The position numbers were made by a program, and so were the translations under genes. A DNA stretch of 64,000 nt from assembly GCF_031885415.1 (NCBI RefSeq), contig NZ_CP116871.1, forward strand, positions 434,001 through 498,000, written 5' to 3'. The notes under the pieces are model-generated. The model was not told the DNA's origin and did no database searches. It saw only the letters and a program-made list of their open reading frames with translations. Below, piece after piece: positions 1-8,791 of this stretch (positions within the stretch are counted from its first letter, which is position 1; each line of letters starts with the position of its first letter). Origin of the DNA: Microbacterium forte (lineage in GTDB: Bacteria > Actinomycetota > Actinomycetes > Actinomycetales > Microbacteriaceae).

Positions 1-555
1 CGCCTGCACCTTGTGCTGGCTGAGCATGCCGAACCGGTCGGAGCGCTCCTTCGTCAGGTGCGGGAAGCGGTCGAAGATACGCTCGGCCGTGACGCCCATG
101 TTCAGGGCACCGGGGTCGACCATGCGCTCGGCGACGAAACGCGGGTTGGGGTCGGCGTTGCCGCCGATCGGGTGGTGGCCCATGTGCTCGACACCGCCGG
201 CGAGAGCGAAGTCGTACATGCCGACGCCGATCGACGCGCCCATGGTCGTGACGCTGGTCATCGCGCCGGCGCACATGCGCTCGACGGCAAGTCCTGGCAC
301 AGTCTGCGGAAGCCCCGCGAGAATCGCCACGGAACGGCCGAGGGTCAGACCCTGGTCTCCGGTCTGACTGGTCGCGGCGATGGCGACATCGTCGATGCGG
401 TCGGCCGGGACGGCTGCGTTCCGCTCCATGAGGCCGATGGTCGCCTTGACAGCGAGGTCATCAGCGCGGGTGTTCCAGTACATGCCTTTTTCGCCGGCGC
501 GCCCGAAGGGGGTGCGCACTCCATCGACGAAGAAGACGTCCGATATTTCGGCCAC
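1..555 (-). CDS. Thiolase (acetyl-CoA C-acyltransferase), N-terminal part
   Basis: Partial gene: the C-terminus lies beyond the left edge, so 185 codons are visible. The product should be a thiolase, joining or cleaving acyl-CoA units (beta-oxidation or acetoacetyl-CoA formation). The N-terminus reads VAEISDVFFVDGVRTPFGRA, typical of the family, and the nucleophilic cysteine is visible in AVERMCAGAMTS near residue 95. A GTG at 555 is chosen because GGAGG lies 5 bases upstream of it; a shifted-frame ATG just upstream belongs to a shadow frame. The next gene on this strand (RNase D) ends 73 bases upstream. The family call is firm; the exact pathway cannot be decided from the N-terminal part. 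Confidence 0.93.
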   Translation of the reverse strand, partial: MAEISDVFFVDGVRTPFGRAGEKGMYWNTRADDLAVKATIGLMERNAAVPADRIDDVAIAATSQTGDQGLTLGRSVAILAGLPQTVPGLAVERMCAGAMTSVTTMGASIGVGMYDFALAGGVEHMGHHPIGGNADPNPRFVAERMVDPGALNMGVTAERIFDRFPHLTKERSDRFGMLSQHKVQA

Positions 556-628
556 TCTGCCTCCAAGTTTGTGCGGTGGCCTCAGTCTATGGAGGGCCGG
601 AAACGGGGAGGAATCGGTTGGATCGAAC

Positions 629-1822
629 CTACGAAGCGTCCGACGGGGGCTCGTCGGGTGTTTGCGCGGCTTCTACAAAGGCGTCGGCGATCTTCTGTGC
701 AGTCTGTGCAATCTGCCAGGGGCGGGCACCGAGCTCCGCGAGCGCGTCGCCGATGGCTTCCGGCGTCGTTCCCGGCACGTCCCAGGCCACCCGGCGGAGG
801 TGATCGGGGGTGAGCAGGTTCTCCGTCGGCATTCCGAGCTCCTCAGCCGTGGCCTCGACGACGGGGCGCGCGGCCTTGAGGCGCGCATCGGCCTCCGGAT
901 TGCGGTCCGACCATGCCCGAGGTGGCGGCAGCGTGTCGCTCGGAACCCGCTCACGGGGCAGCTCCTCCGTGGTGCGTCCATCGACCATCGCCTGCCACCA
1001 GCGATCGAGTTGCGTACGGCTCGCTCGACCTTGGAAGTCCTTGATGCCTGCCAGCGCCTGCTTGCTCTGCGGGTTCGCGAGCACCGCAGCGATCAGTGAG
1101 CGATCCGGCACCAGACGTCCCGGAGAGACATCCTGATCCTGCGCGAAGGCCTCGCGAGCCTGCCACAGCGAGCGCGCGACGGCCAGGTTGCGCGCACCGC
1201 GCACCTGGTGGAGCCCGCTCAGGCGACGCCAGGGGTCTTCGCGCGGAGGCTTCGGGAGTCGGGTGAGCGTGGCGGCGAACTCCTCGGCGGCATACGCGGT
1301 CTTGCCCTGCTCTTCGAGCTCCGCCTTCAGCGCCTCATAGACGTCGATCAGGTACAGCACATCGAGCGCCGCATACTCGAGCCAGGCAGGGGGGAGCGGT
1401 CTGGTCGACCAGTCCGCCGCAGAGTGCTCCTTCTTGAGGGTGATGCCGAGCGTGTTCTCCACGACGGCAGCGAGACCGACTCGTTCGTGACCCAGCAGAC
1501 GCGATGCGAGCTCGGTGTCGAAGATCTCCTGCGGCAGCAGATCGAGTTCGCGAAGCGAAGGGAGATCCTGGCTGGCTGCATGGAAGACCCAGAGCACATC
1601 GCCGATCGCCTCCTGCAGCGGGCTGAAGTCGCCGAGCGCCGGGGGGTCGAAGAGGAAGACCCCCGCGTCTCGGCGGAAGACCTGCACGAGATACGCCCGC
1701 TGGGAATAGCGGAATCCGGATGCCCTCTCGACGTCGACGGCGACAGGGCCTGTGCCTGCGGCCAGTGCAGCGCACGCTGCACGGAACTCCGAGACGTCGG
1801 AGATCACGGAGTATTCAGTCAC
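629..1822 (-). CDS. Ribonuclease D-like 3'-5' exonuclease with HRDC domain
   Basis: 397-residue DEDDy exonuclease expected to trim RNA 3' ends (tRNA precursors in E. coli). The three exonuclease motifs are visible: VAVDVERASGFRY (ExoI, Asp/Glu pair near residue 29), VFHAASQDL (ExoII) and YAALDVLYL (ExoIII with the Tyr and Asp). An HRDC-type helical segment follows at about 210-290, and the last 60 residues are a family-typical tail. The reading frame is open for 31 codons upstream, but those overlap the preceding gene deeply; the GTG at 1822 has an AAGG about 8 bases upstream and gives VTEYSVISDV, the usual start. It overlaps the upstream DUF3000 gene by 8 bases, so the two are probably co-translated. 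Confidence 0.93.
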   Translation of the reverse strand: MTEYSVISDVSEFRAACAALAAGTGPVAVDVERASGFRYSQRAYLVQVFRRDAGVFLFDPPALGDFSPLQEAIGDVLWVFHAASQDLPSLRELDLLPQEIFDTELASRLLGHERVGLAAVVENTLGITLKKEHSAADWSTRPLPPAWLEYAALDVLYLIDVYEALKAELEEQGKTAYAAEEFAATLTRLPKPPREDPWRRLSGLHQVRGARNLAVARSLWQAREAFAQDQDVSPGRLVPDRSLIAAVLANPQSKQALAGIKDFQGRASRTQLDRWWQAMVDGRTTEELPRERVPSDTLPPPRAWSDRNPEADARLKAARPVVEATAEELGMPTENLLTPDHLRRVAWDVPGTTPEAIGDALAELGARPWQIAQTAQKIADAFVEAAQTPDEPPSDAS

Positions 1823-2396
1823 GTGCTGCCTTTCGCGCGCCGATAACGGCGATGCCCTCGGAACCCGGCGGAAGACCCGCCAGCATCCCGACCAGTTCGA
1901 CCCAGGCCTCGACATGGGGTGCGAAGGGGCCCTCGGGTGTCCAGGACGCCCTCAACTCTATCTGTGCGCCGTCTCCTTCGACGGCGAGGCCACCGAAGCC
2001 CTTCGAGAGGGTCTTGGTCGACGTACCGGACTCGGAGTGATAGCCGGCGCCCCTGGAGTCGAGCGCGTCGACGAGCCACGACCAGGTGACATCGGCGAGC
2101 AGGGGATCGGTGCCGATCTCCGTCTCCAGCGGAGCCTGGGCGAAGATCACGATTCGCCAGTCGCCGTCCCATGCTGCCGGGTTGTCGGGATCATGCAGCA
2201 GCACGAAGCGTCCGGTGCCGTAGGCGGACTCCCCGCTGTCGTCCGGGCGGACGTCTGCGGCGAGCGCGAGGGCGTGCGGAGCCAGGCCCTGTGGTGTGGG
2301 TATCTCGCGGATGGTGATGTCTGCGCGGAAGGCGATATCGCGCAGTTCGGCCACGGCGGCGTCGAAGATCGTCCCGGCATCGGGGTGAGCGGTCAC
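1815..2396 (-). CDS. DUF3000 family protein
   Basis: 193 residues, GTG start (VTAHPDAGTIFDAAVAEL). The sequence matches the actinobacterial DUF3000 family as I recall it: an alpha/beta-rich soluble protein with blocks such as RFVLLHDPDNPAAWDGDWR and WSWLVDAL. No catalytic motif, signal peptide or membrane segment is visible and the function is unknown. It is the upstream partner of the RNase D gene, with an 8-base overlap, an arrangement common in Actinobacteria. This hints at a shared expression need rather than a known shared function. The divergent hydrolase gene starts 25 bases away, so both promoters lie in that short gap. Confidence 0.85.
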   Translation of the reverse strand: MTAHPDAGTIFDAAVAELRDIAFRADITIREIPTPQGLAPHALALAADVRPDDSGESAYGTGRFVLLHDPDNPAAWDGDWRIVIFAQAPLETEIGTDPLLADVTWSWLVDALDSRGAGYHSESGTSTKTLSKGFGGLAVEGDGAQIELRASWTPEGPFAPHVEAWVELVGMLAGLPPGSEGIAVIGARKAARD

Positions 2397-2421
2397 GGCA
2401 ACAGGCTAGAGTCAGGAAGCG

Positions 2422-3576
2422 ATGAAGAGTCTCAGGCACGCCGTTGCGCTCCTTGTCCCTGCACTGCTCGCTCTCGGGACGGCACTGGCCCTGCTCGTCT
2501 TCAGCGTGGCCCGCCGGGTCGTGATTCCGAAGAAACGACCGGCCGACGTCGAGATCCTCGCGGTCGACACCGGCGCGCAGACGATCGAGCTCACTCGAAC
2601 ACGAGACACCGAGCTGCCGGGGCGTTACGGTCTCTTCACCTCGGGCACGTACGGGTACGTCAAGCTCGGTGCGGTGCTCAGCGCCGACGCGACGACCGTG
2701 CGGCGCAAGCTGCTCACGCAGATCGAGCCCGGCGCCCGCGTCGACAGGAGTGCGGGATTCAGCGGCTGGTACTACTCGACGCCCAGCGAGCTGCACCTGC
2801 CATGGCAGAACGTGCTCATCGGGTCACCGGCGGGTCCGTGCCCCGCGTGGCTCTTCCCCGGCGAATCGTCGACGTGGGTGGTCCAGGTGCACGGCCGCGG
2901 AGTCACCCGTGCCGAGTGCCTTCGCGCAGTCCCCGTGCTGCACGCGGCGGGCTTCCCGAACCTCGTCGTGTCGTACCGGAACGACGGCGAGGCTCCACGC
3001 AGCCGAAGCGGCTCCTACGCGCTGGGGGCCGCCGAGTGGCGCGATGTGGACGCCGCTGTCTCGTACGCGCTGCGCCACGGCGCTGAGCGCGTGATCCTGA
3101 TGGGATGGTCGATGGGGGGTGCGGTCGCTCTGCAGACCGCACTGAACTCGGGCAACCGCGACCGCATCGCCGGACTGATCCTCGAGTCGCCCGTGATCGA
3201 CTGGCGCAGCGTGCTGCGCTTCCAGGCGCGAGCGGCGGGAATGCGCGCGCCGCTGCCGGATCTGGCTATGAGCGCGCTGTCCGTTCCGCTGACCGCGCGG
3301 CTCAGCGGCGCTGAGAACGCGATCTCGTTCGACAGCCTCGACATAGTGGCGCGCGCGGATGAGCTGAAAGTGCCCATTCTCATCCTGCACAGCGATGACG
3401 ACGGATTCGTGCCGGCCGACGCGTCGCACGCGCTGCAGCAGGCCCGCCCGGATCTCGTCACCATGCCGGCATTCTCGGGCGCTCGGCACACCAAGATCTG
3501 GAACTACGACCAGACCGGGTGGAGCGACGCCATCACCGGATGGCTCGCCGCTCAGGGCTTCAGCGCTTCTGCCTGA
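2422..3576 (+). CDS. Membrane-anchored alpha/beta hydrolase
   Basis: 384 residues. A single hydrophobic segment at about residues 8-30 should anchor the protein with the rest outside the membrane. The hydrolase fold follows from about residue 150: oxyanion region VVQVHGRG, nucleophile elbow GWSMGG, acidic residue in LHSDDDGFV and catalytic histidine in SGARHTKIWN. Substrate unknown; esterase or peptidase activity is possible. A -10-like TAGAGT (2407-2412) lies only 9 bases before the ATG and there is no convincing Shine-Dalgarno, so the transcript may be leaderless. The 3' end overlaps the convergent sufE-like gene by 17 bases. Confidence 0.88.
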   Translation: MKSLRHAVALLVPALLALGTALALLVFSVARRVVIPKKRPADVEILAVDTGAQTIELTRTRDTELPGRYGLFTSGTYGYVKLGAVLSADATTVRRKLLTQIEPGARVDRSAGFSGWYYSTPSELHLPWQNVLIGSPAGPCPAWLFPGESSTWVVQVHGRGVTRAECLRAVPVLHAAGFPNLVVSYRNDGEAPRSRSGSYALGAAEWRDVDAAVSYALRHGAERVILMGWSMGGAVALQTALNSGNRDRIAGLILESPVIDWRSVLRFQARAAGMRAPLPDLAMSALSVPLTARLSGAENAISFDSLDIVARADELKVPILILHSDDDGFVPADASHALQQARPDLVTMPAFSGARHTKIWNYDQTGWSDAITGWLAAQGFSASA

Positions 3577-3991
3577 CCTGCTTCTTCGCGCGCATGAGCA
3601 TTCCCGTCATGCCGCCGATGCGCAGGGGCGACACGGCTCTGGTGAGCCCGATCGACTGCGGGTAGTCGTCGGGGATCGCCAGGACCTCGTCAGCAGTGAG
3701 GCCGGTGATGCCCTGCACGAGGATGCTCGCGAACCCGCGCGTGGTCGGTGCCTCGGGCGGAGCCGTCGCGTGCATCGTGACCACGCCGTCATTCACCTCG
3801 ACGTAGATGTAGACGGGGGATTGGCACTCCGCGACGCGCTCGCACATCTCCGGGTGGTTCGCGACCTCCTCGGAGACCTCGGGCAGCTCGTCCGAGTACT
3901 CCAGCAGGAGCAGCAGACGATCCGCTTCGGGGGTCTCGAGGAATCCGTCGCGGATCTCGGCGAGGGTGTCAGGAAGTTCGCTCTTGCTCAT
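3560..3991 (-). CDS. SufE-family sulfur acceptor protein
   Basis: 143 residues of the SufE family, which accept persulfide sulfur from a cysteine desulfurase and pass it to Fe-S cluster assembly. The reactive cysteine is Cys56 in RVAECQSPVYIYV; the segment FASILVQGITGLTADEVLAI is also typical. ATG 3991 (MSKSELPD) is preferred to ATG 4000 because the GGAGG motif sits about 10 bases upstream of 3991 but directly abuts 4000. It lies 19 bases downstream of a rhodanese-type sulfurtransferase on the same strand, so the two form a sulfur-transfer pair away from any suf operon in this window. Confidence 0.9.
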   Translation of the reverse strand: MSKSELPDTLAEIRDGFLETPEADRLLLLLEYSDELPEVSEEVANHPEMCERVAECQSPVYIYVEVNDGVVTMHATAPPEAPTTRGFASILVQGITGLTADEVLAIPDDYPQSIGLTRAVSPLRIGGMTGMLMRAKKQVRQKR

Positions 3992-4010
3992 CCCCGCCAT
4001 CCTCCCACGG

Positions 4011-4904
4011 TCAGAGGGATCCGGGCTCCGATCCGGTGACGATCGGGACGCGCACCGCGCTGCCCCACTCGGTCCACGAGCCGTCGTAGTTGCGGACGTT
4101 CTCGAAGCCGAGCAGGTGCCTGAGCACGAACCAGGTGTGGCTGGAGCGCTCACCGATGCGGCAGTACGCGACGACGTCGTCGCCGTCCGCAAGCCCGGCG
4201 CCGTCGCGGTAGATCGCATCGAGTTCGGCACGCGACTTGAAGCCGCCGTCCTCTGCGACCGCCTTGGCCCACGGCACGCTCTGAGCAGTCGGGATGTGGC
4301 CTGCGCGCAGAGCGCCCTCGTCGGGGTACGCCGGTGCGGTGGTGCGCTCACCGCTGTACTCCTCGGGGGAGCGGACGTCGATCAGGGGGCTGCCGATGTG
4401 TGCGAGAACGTCTTCCTTGTAGGCGCGGATCACAGAGTCATCGCGCTCGACGACGGGGTACTCCGTCGGTGTGATCTGCGGTGCGTCGCGGGTGATCTCT
4501 CGACCCTCCGCGATCCAGCGATCGCGACCGCCGTCGAGCAGTCGCACGTCCTCGTGGCCGAAGAGCGAGAAGACCCAGAGTGCGTAGGCGGCCCACCAGT
4601 TGTTCTTGTCGCCGTAGATCACGACCGTGTCGTCGCGGGAGATGCCCTTGCTGCTGAGCAGCTTCGCGAACCCCTCGCCATCGACGTAGTCGCGGACGAC
4701 CGGGTCGTTGAGCTCGGTGTGCCAGTCGACCTTCACGGCGCCCGGGATGTGACCGGTCTCGTAGAGGAGCACATCCTCGTCGGATTCGACGACGACCAGG
4801 CCGGGCGTGCCGAGGCGCTCGGCCAGCCACTCGGTGGTCACGAGCCGGCCGGGCTCGGCATACTCGGCGAACTTGGACGAAGTGGTGTCGAACTCGATGG
4901 CCAC
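4011..4904 (-). CDS. Thiosulfate sulfurtransferase (rhodanese, tandem domains)
   Basis: 297 residues with two rhodanese domains: an N-terminal inactive one (about 25-135) and a C-terminal catalytic one (about 160-290). The active-site loop is [11 protein letters not shown], the form typical of actinobacterial CysA/SseA-type enzymes, with the persulfide-forming Cys first. The frame runs open far upstream, but the GTG at 4904 has GAGGAG 7 bases before it and gives [20 protein letters not shown]. Likely moves sulfur from thiosulfate or 3-mercaptopyruvate to cyanide or to a thiol acceptor; the following SufE-like protein is a plausible partner. The thiosulfate versus mercaptopyruvate choice is not settled here. 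Confidence 0.92.
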   Translation of the reverse strand: MAIEFDTTSSKFAEYAEPGRLVTTEWLAERLGTPGLVVVESDEDVLLYETGHIPGAVKVDWHTELNDPVVRDYVDGEGFAKLLSSKGISRDDTVVIYGDKNNWWAAYALWVFSLFGHEDVRLLDGGRDRWIAEGREITRDAPQITPTEYPVVERDDSVIRAYKEDVLAHIGSPLIDVRSPEEYSGERTTAPAYPDEGALRAGHIPTAQSVPWAKAVAEDGGFKSRAELDAIYRDGAGLADGDDVVAYCRIGERSSHTWFVLRHLLGFENVRNYDGSWTEWGSAVRVPIVTGSEPGSL

Positions 4905-5048
4905 AGGGATCTCCTCAGACGGTGAGCGGCGATGATGCAGGGGTGACGGCGTAATGTGGAGCCGATACTTCGACGATAGATCCACGCCGCGCGCCCTGCA
5001 CCGGATTCGTAAGACTTCGACACAGGTGCGCCCCGATACAGGACCGTG

Positions 5049-6098
5049 ATGACCGACACGCCCACCCGCACGGGCATCGTGCACCTGACAGATCGACAGC
5101 CGACCGTCACCGGTCCCGAGATGCTGGCCAGCCTCGTGCCGCCGCCGCAGTTCGACGGCGCCACGTTCGAGAGCTATCGCGCCGACGAGGCGTACCCGTC
5201 TCAGGAAGAGGCGAAGGAGACACTGATCCGCTTCGCCGGACGAGGCGCTCCTGTGAAGCGCGGTGGATTCTTCGGCCGAGCCAAGAAGGAGCCCGAGACG
5301 AAGCCGGGCGTCTATCTCGACGGCGGCTTCGGCGTCGGAAAGACCCACCTGCTGGCCTCGATCTATCACGCGATGCCCGCGCGCAGGAAGTACTTCGGCT
5401 CGTTCATCGAGTACACGGCTCTGGTCGGCGCGCTGGGATACAAGAACACCGTCGACCTGCTCAAGGGCGCCGATCTGCTGTGCATCGACGAGTTCGAGCT
5501 CGACGACCCGGGCGACACCATGGTGATGACGCGCCTGATCGGCGAACTCGTGCCGACCGGCACCAAGCTCGCCGCAACCTCGAACACGCCGCCGAACGCG
5601 CTGGGAGAGGGACGCTTCGCCGCGCAGGACTTCCTGCGTGAGATCCACGCGATGTCGGACAGCTTCCAGACGATCCGCATCGACGGCGTGGACTTCCGCC
5701 AGCGCGCTCTCGACGGGCACGCCGTCGTCAGCGATGACGATGCGTACGACCGCGCGATCGAGGATGGGGCCGGCCGGGGCATCGCATCAGACGACTCGTT
5801 CGCCGATGTGATCCGTCACCTGGCTCGCGTGCACCCCTCGCGCTACCTCCGGATCATCGCAGGACTCGACCTCGTGGGCCTGAAGGACGTGCGAGTTCTG
5901 ACGGACCAGTCCGAGGCTCTGCGCTTCGTCGCGTTCGTCGACCGTGTGTACGACGCGCAGATCCCGATCGTCGCCACCGGTGTGAGCCTCGATCAGGTGT
6001 TCGCGGAGGAGATGCTGAGCGGCGGATACCGCAAGAAATACCTGCGTGCTATCTCCAGACTCAATGCACTTACACACGCGGATCGCAGTGTCGCGTAA
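5049..6098 (+). CDS. zapE: ZapE/AFG1-like ATPase
   Basis: 349 residues. Walker A is [10 protein letters not shown] near residue 100 and Walker B is [15 protein letters not shown], both characteristic of the AFG1/ZapE branch of P-loop ATPases. In E. coli ZapE associates with the Z ring; mitochondrial AFG1 helps degrade membrane proteins. The role in Actinobacteria is not established. A GTG at 5046 immediately precedes the ATG at 5049 in frame; the ATG is used. Divergent from the sulfurtransferase gene. After the stop, GCGGCGT and ACGCCGC (6115-6135) form a 7-bp hairpin with no T-tract. Confidence 0.9.
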   Translation: MTDTPTRTGIVHLTDRQPTVTGPEMLASLVPPPQFDGATFESYRADEAYPSQEEAKETLIRFAGRGAPVKRGGFFGRAKKEPETKPGVYLDGGFGVGKTHLLASIYHAMPARRKYFGSFIEYTALVGALGYKNTVDLLKGADLLCIDEFELDDPGDTMVMTRLIGELVPTGTKLAATSNTPPNALGEGRFAAQDFLREIHAMSDSFQTIRIDGVDFRQRALDGHAVVSDDDAYDRAIEDGAGRGIASDDSFADVIRHLARVHPSRYLRIIAGLDLVGLKDVRVLTDQSEALRFVAFVDRVYDAQIPIVATGVSLDQVFAEEMLSGGYRKKYLRAISRLNALTHADRSVA

Positions 6099-6141
6099 CG
6101 CGATGTTCACACACGCGGCGTCTCTGTAACGCCGCCGCAAC
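6095..6141 (+). promoter_or_regulatory. Two GlnR-like boxes upstream of amtB
   Basis: GTAAC-N6-TTCAC at 6095-6110 and GTAAC-N6-GCAAC at 6126-6141. The actinobacterial GlnR consensus is close to GTNAC-N6-GAAAC, so each box has a good left half and an imperfect right half. Box centres are 31 bases apart, about three helical turns, and end about 72 bases before the amtB ATG. The match is seen in the sequence; regulation by GlnR is inference. Confidence 0.5.
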
Positions 6142-6210
6142 AAACCTCACGCATTCCGGAAATCGGGCGGCCTCACACTGAAGCTCTCAGTTTCCCGAAT
6201 GTGAGGTTTG
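6141..6210 (+). promoter_or_regulatory. Long hairpin covering the amtB ribosome binding site
   Basis: The arm 6141-6162 pairs with 6191-6210: ten perfect pairs (CAAACCTCAC with GTGAGGTTTG), a 2-base bulge, then nine of ten further pairs, with a 28-base loop. The right arm contains the amtB Shine-Dalgarno (GTGAGG, 6201-6206), 8 bases before the ATG. CCTCAC also occurs a second time in the loop (6171-6176), so an alternative anti-Shine-Dalgarno pairing exists. It acts in RNA only if transcription starts upstream of 6141; otherwise it could be a DNA operator. Confidence 0.55.
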
Positions 6211-6213
6211 ACT

Positions 6214-7452
6214 ATGGATGCTCCAGGCAACATCTCCTGGGCGATCACCGCGACCGCCCTCGTACTGCTCATGACGCCCGGCGTCGCCTTCTTCTACGGC
6301 GGTCTCGTCAAGGCCAAGAGCGTCGTCAGCATGATGATGATGAGCTTCGGCTCGATCGGCCTCGTCGCCGTTCTGTGGATCCTCTTCGGGTTCTCGATGA
6401 GCGCCGTCGACAGCCCCACCGCCTTCGCAGGCAACCCCTTCGCCGACATCGGCCTCTCCAGCCTCGCGGCCGGTGAGGGGTCGAACGTCGCACTTCTCGG
6501 AGTCGCATACGGTGCGACCTTCGCGATCATCACCGTCGCACTCATCTCGGGTGCCATCGCCGACCGTGCGAAGTTCGGCAGCTGGCTGATCTTCGCCGGC
6601 GTCTTCGCCACGGTCGGATACTTCCCCGTCGCCGCATGGGTCTGGGGCGGCGGTTGGATCATGAACCTCGGCACCACGCTCTTCGGTGAGGACAGCGGCA
6701 TCGGAGTGATCGACTACGCCGGCGGTACCGCTGTGCACATCAACGCGGGTGCTGCCGCGCTCGCGCTCGCAATCGTCCTCGGCAAGCGCATCGGCTTCCA
6801 GAAGGGCATCCTCAAGCCGCACAACGTTCCGCTGACCCTCCTCGGTGCTGCTCTGCTGTGGTTCGGCTGGTTCGGCTTCAACGCCGGTGCCGAGTGGCTC
6901 GCAGAGGACATGGGCGGCGTCGGACTCATCGGTCTGAACACCCTCGGCGCTACGGCGGCCGCGATCCTCGGCTGGATCCTGATCGAGAAGATCAAGGACG
7001 GAAAGCCCACGTCGGTGGGTGCAGCGTCGGGTGCCGTCGCCGGTCTGGTCGCCATCACCCCCGCCTGCGCCAACCTGACCCCCGGGTGGTCGCTGCTGCT
7101 CGGTGCCGTCGCCGGCATCGTGTGCGCACTCGCGGTGGAGATGAAGTTCCGCCTCGGTTTCGATGACTCGCTCGACGTCGTCGGCATCCACCTCGTCGGT
7201 GGCCTGATCGGAACGCTCTACCTCGGCTTCTTCGCCTCCGGAACCGGTCTCTTCGTCGGTGGCGACGCACGCCAGCTCGCCGTCCAGGCGATCGCAGCTC
7301 TCGGTGTGCTGGTCTACTCCTTCGTCGTCGCCTTCATCATCGGCTTCGCGATCGAGAAGACGATCGGCTTCCGCGTCACCAGCGAAGACGAGATCGCCGG
7401 TGTCGACCAGGTCGTGCACGGCGAGGAGGGATACGCACTGGCCGACGCCTGA
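6214..7452 (+). CDS. amtB: Ammonium transporter AmtB
   Basis: 412-residue Amt/Rh transporter, 11 membrane segments expected, bringing NH4+/NH3 through the inner membrane. The pore histidines appear in GGTAVHINAGAAALALA and VVGIHLVGGLIG, and the N-terminal AFFYGGLVKAKS block is typical. A TTG at 6208 is in frame, but ATG 6214 with GTGAGG 8 bases upstream is the better start. There is no glnK (PII) gene next to it, unlike the common amtB-glnK pair. Two GlnR-like boxes and an RBS-covering hairpin lie upstream, suggesting control by nitrogen supply at two levels. Confidence 0.96.
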   Translation: MDAPGNISWAITATALVLLMTPGVAFFYGGLVKAKSVVSMMMMSFGSIGLVAVLWILFGFSMSAVDSPTAFAGNPFADIGLSSLAAGEGSNVALLGVAYGATFAIITVALISGAIADRAKFGSWLIFAGVFATVGYFPVAAWVWGGGWIMNLGTTLFGEDSGIGVIDYAGGTAVHINAGAAALALAIVLGKRIGFQKGILKPHNVPLTLLGAALLWFGWFGFNAGAEWLAEDMGGVGLIGLNTLGATAAAILGWILIEKIKDGKPTSVGAASGAVAGLVAITPACANLTPGWSLLLGAVAGIVCALAVEMKFRLGFDDSLDVVGIHLVGGLIGTLYLGFFASGTGLFVGGDARQLAVQAIAALGVLVYSFVVAFIIGFAIEKTIGFRVTSEDEIAGVDQVVHGEEGYALADA

Positions 7453-7472
7453 ACTCCCGTTAGGGTGACCGT

Positions 7473-8051
7473 GTGAGCAACTCGAACGGCATCCTGGCAA
7501 GACTCGCGGAGATCCTCTTCACAGCACTGGGATCTGACCGGGCGTCTCGGACGAACACTCGTCCGGGACGCCCGGTCTCGCGTGTGCGCACGTCCGAGGA
7601 GGTGCGCTCCGCAGCATCCGGCTCGAGAAATCCCGCGCGGGGAAAGGAGACGGTGCGCGTCGACCCCGACCGGATCGAGCAGCTCCGCATCGGCTACGCG
7701 CCCGACCGCGACGGCGCACCGGACGCGGGAGAGATCATCTGGACCTGGGTGCCGTACGAGGAGAACGACGGCAGGGGCAAGGACCGTCCGGTGCTCGTGA
7801 TCGGGCGCGAATCGGCGGATCGGGTCTACGCGGTGCGAATGACGAGCAAGGCCCACGACGGCGACCGCGACTATCTGTCGATCGGTTCCGGAGACTGGGA
7901 CTCGCAAGGACGCGAGTCGTGGGTCGATATCGAGCAGCTCTACAGCGTGCACGAGAGCGGTCTGCGCCGCGAGGCGGCCGTGCTCGACCGTTCTCGTTAC
8001 GGTCGGGTCGCATCGGCGCTGGCACGTCGGTACGGCTGGGCGAGCGCGTGA
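7473..8051 (+). CDS. PemK/MazF-like protein, no adjacent antitoxin
   Basis: 192 residues from GTG 7473. The first ~75 residues are charged and low in order; the rest has the PemK/MazF pattern: IIWTWVPYEEN, then GRGKDRPVLVIGRE, then a block ending with VRMTSKAHD and WVDIEQLYSVHE. MazF-type enzymes cleave RNA, but this longer, antitoxin-free form is common in Microbacteriaceae and may be a domesticated binding protein. The -10-like TAGGGT (7461-7466) is 6 bases before the GTG, suggesting a leaderless transcript. The 3' end overlaps the convergent Pr6Pr-family gene by 55 bases. Confidence 0.75.
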   Translation: MSNSNGILARLAEILFTALGSDRASRTNTRPGRPVSRVRTSEEVRSAASGSRNPARGKETVRVDPDRIEQLRIGYAPDRDGAPDAGEIIWTWVPYEENDGRGKDRPVLVIGRESADRVYAVRMTSKAHDGDRDYLSIGSGDWDSQGRESWVDIEQLYSVHESGLRREAAVLDRSRYGRVASALARRYGWASA

Positions 8052-8695
8052 GCATCTGACTCTTTCGAGCGTCTCGGGGTCCCGAAGCCGCGCACTCTGC
8101 TGAGCGTCCACACCAGCGAGCCGGATGCGACGAGAGCCGCCACGAGTCCCGCGACGTGCAGTGTCAGAGACATGCCGCCCCGCTCGGGCAGCAGGAATCC
8201 GTAGGGCACCCAGCCGTCCGTGATGCCCCTGAGCAAGACGACGCCCAGCCATGCGACCGGGTACGGGAGCACGAGCCAGAGGCGTCGCCACGGCATCGGA
8301 GCACGATCGCCGATGAGCACCCAGTCGAACACCAGCAGCACGGGGAACAGGGTGTGGAGTGCGAGGCTCACCCAGGCCGGCGCGCTTCCGGTTCCCGGTA
8401 CCAGCACGTTGTACACGACGCCCACGACGATCATGCACGCAACGGCCACGGCACGAGCGCTGGTGAGCGGTACAGGTATCGAGCGACGGCGAATCGTCAG
8501 CAGCCCCGTCGCTATCAGGACACCAGCGGTCAGCAGACTCGTCAGATTCGTGAAGTAGCCGAAGTAGTCGACCAGACTCGCTCCCTGACGGGGAATTCCG
8601 ATCACATACGTGAACACCAGGATCTCGACCACCACTCCGCCCACGAGCACACGGAGGATTCCGATCCCAGGAGAGGCAGGCGGCAATGACGTCAT
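7997..8695 (-). CDS. Pr6Pr family integral membrane protein
   Basis: 232 residues with about six hydrophobic helices: ILRVLVGGVVVEILVFTYVI near the N-terminus, then segments around YFGYFTNLTSLL, ARAVAVACMIVVGVVYNVLV, LALHTLFPVLLVFDWVLI, WLVLPYPVAWLGVVLL and HVAGLVAALVASGSL. The YFxYFTNLT signature and overall layout fit the Pr6Pr family; function unknown. ATG 8695 is chosen because the open frame upstream runs over the divergent SPW gene. The last 55 bases overlap the convergent PemK-like gene, so both C-termini are encoded by the same DNA. Confidence 0.8.
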   Translation of the reverse strand: MTSLPPASPGIGILRVLVGGVVVEILVFTYVIGIPRQGASLVDYFGYFTNLTSLLTAGVLIATGLLTIRRRSIPVPLTSARAVAVACMIVVGVVYNVLVPGTGSAPAWVSLALHTLFPVLLVFDWVLIGDRAPMPWRRLWLVLPYPVAWLGVVLLRGITDGWVPYGFLLPERGGMSLTLHVAGLVAALVASGSLVWTLSRVRGFGTPRRSKESDAHALAQPYRRASADATRP

Positions 8696-8791
8696 CCGTT
8701 CAGGGTACGAGCGGGACTCCTGCAATCCGTTCGGCGAAGCGCTGCGAACCATCTGTGAGTCGCAGCACGCGACGACATCACAGGAGGCATC

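Noticed and set aside
4011..5720. 569-residue form of the sulfurtransferase
   Set aside because: The extra N-terminus runs over the divergent zapE gene; GTG 4904 with GAGGAG upstream gives the normal family length.
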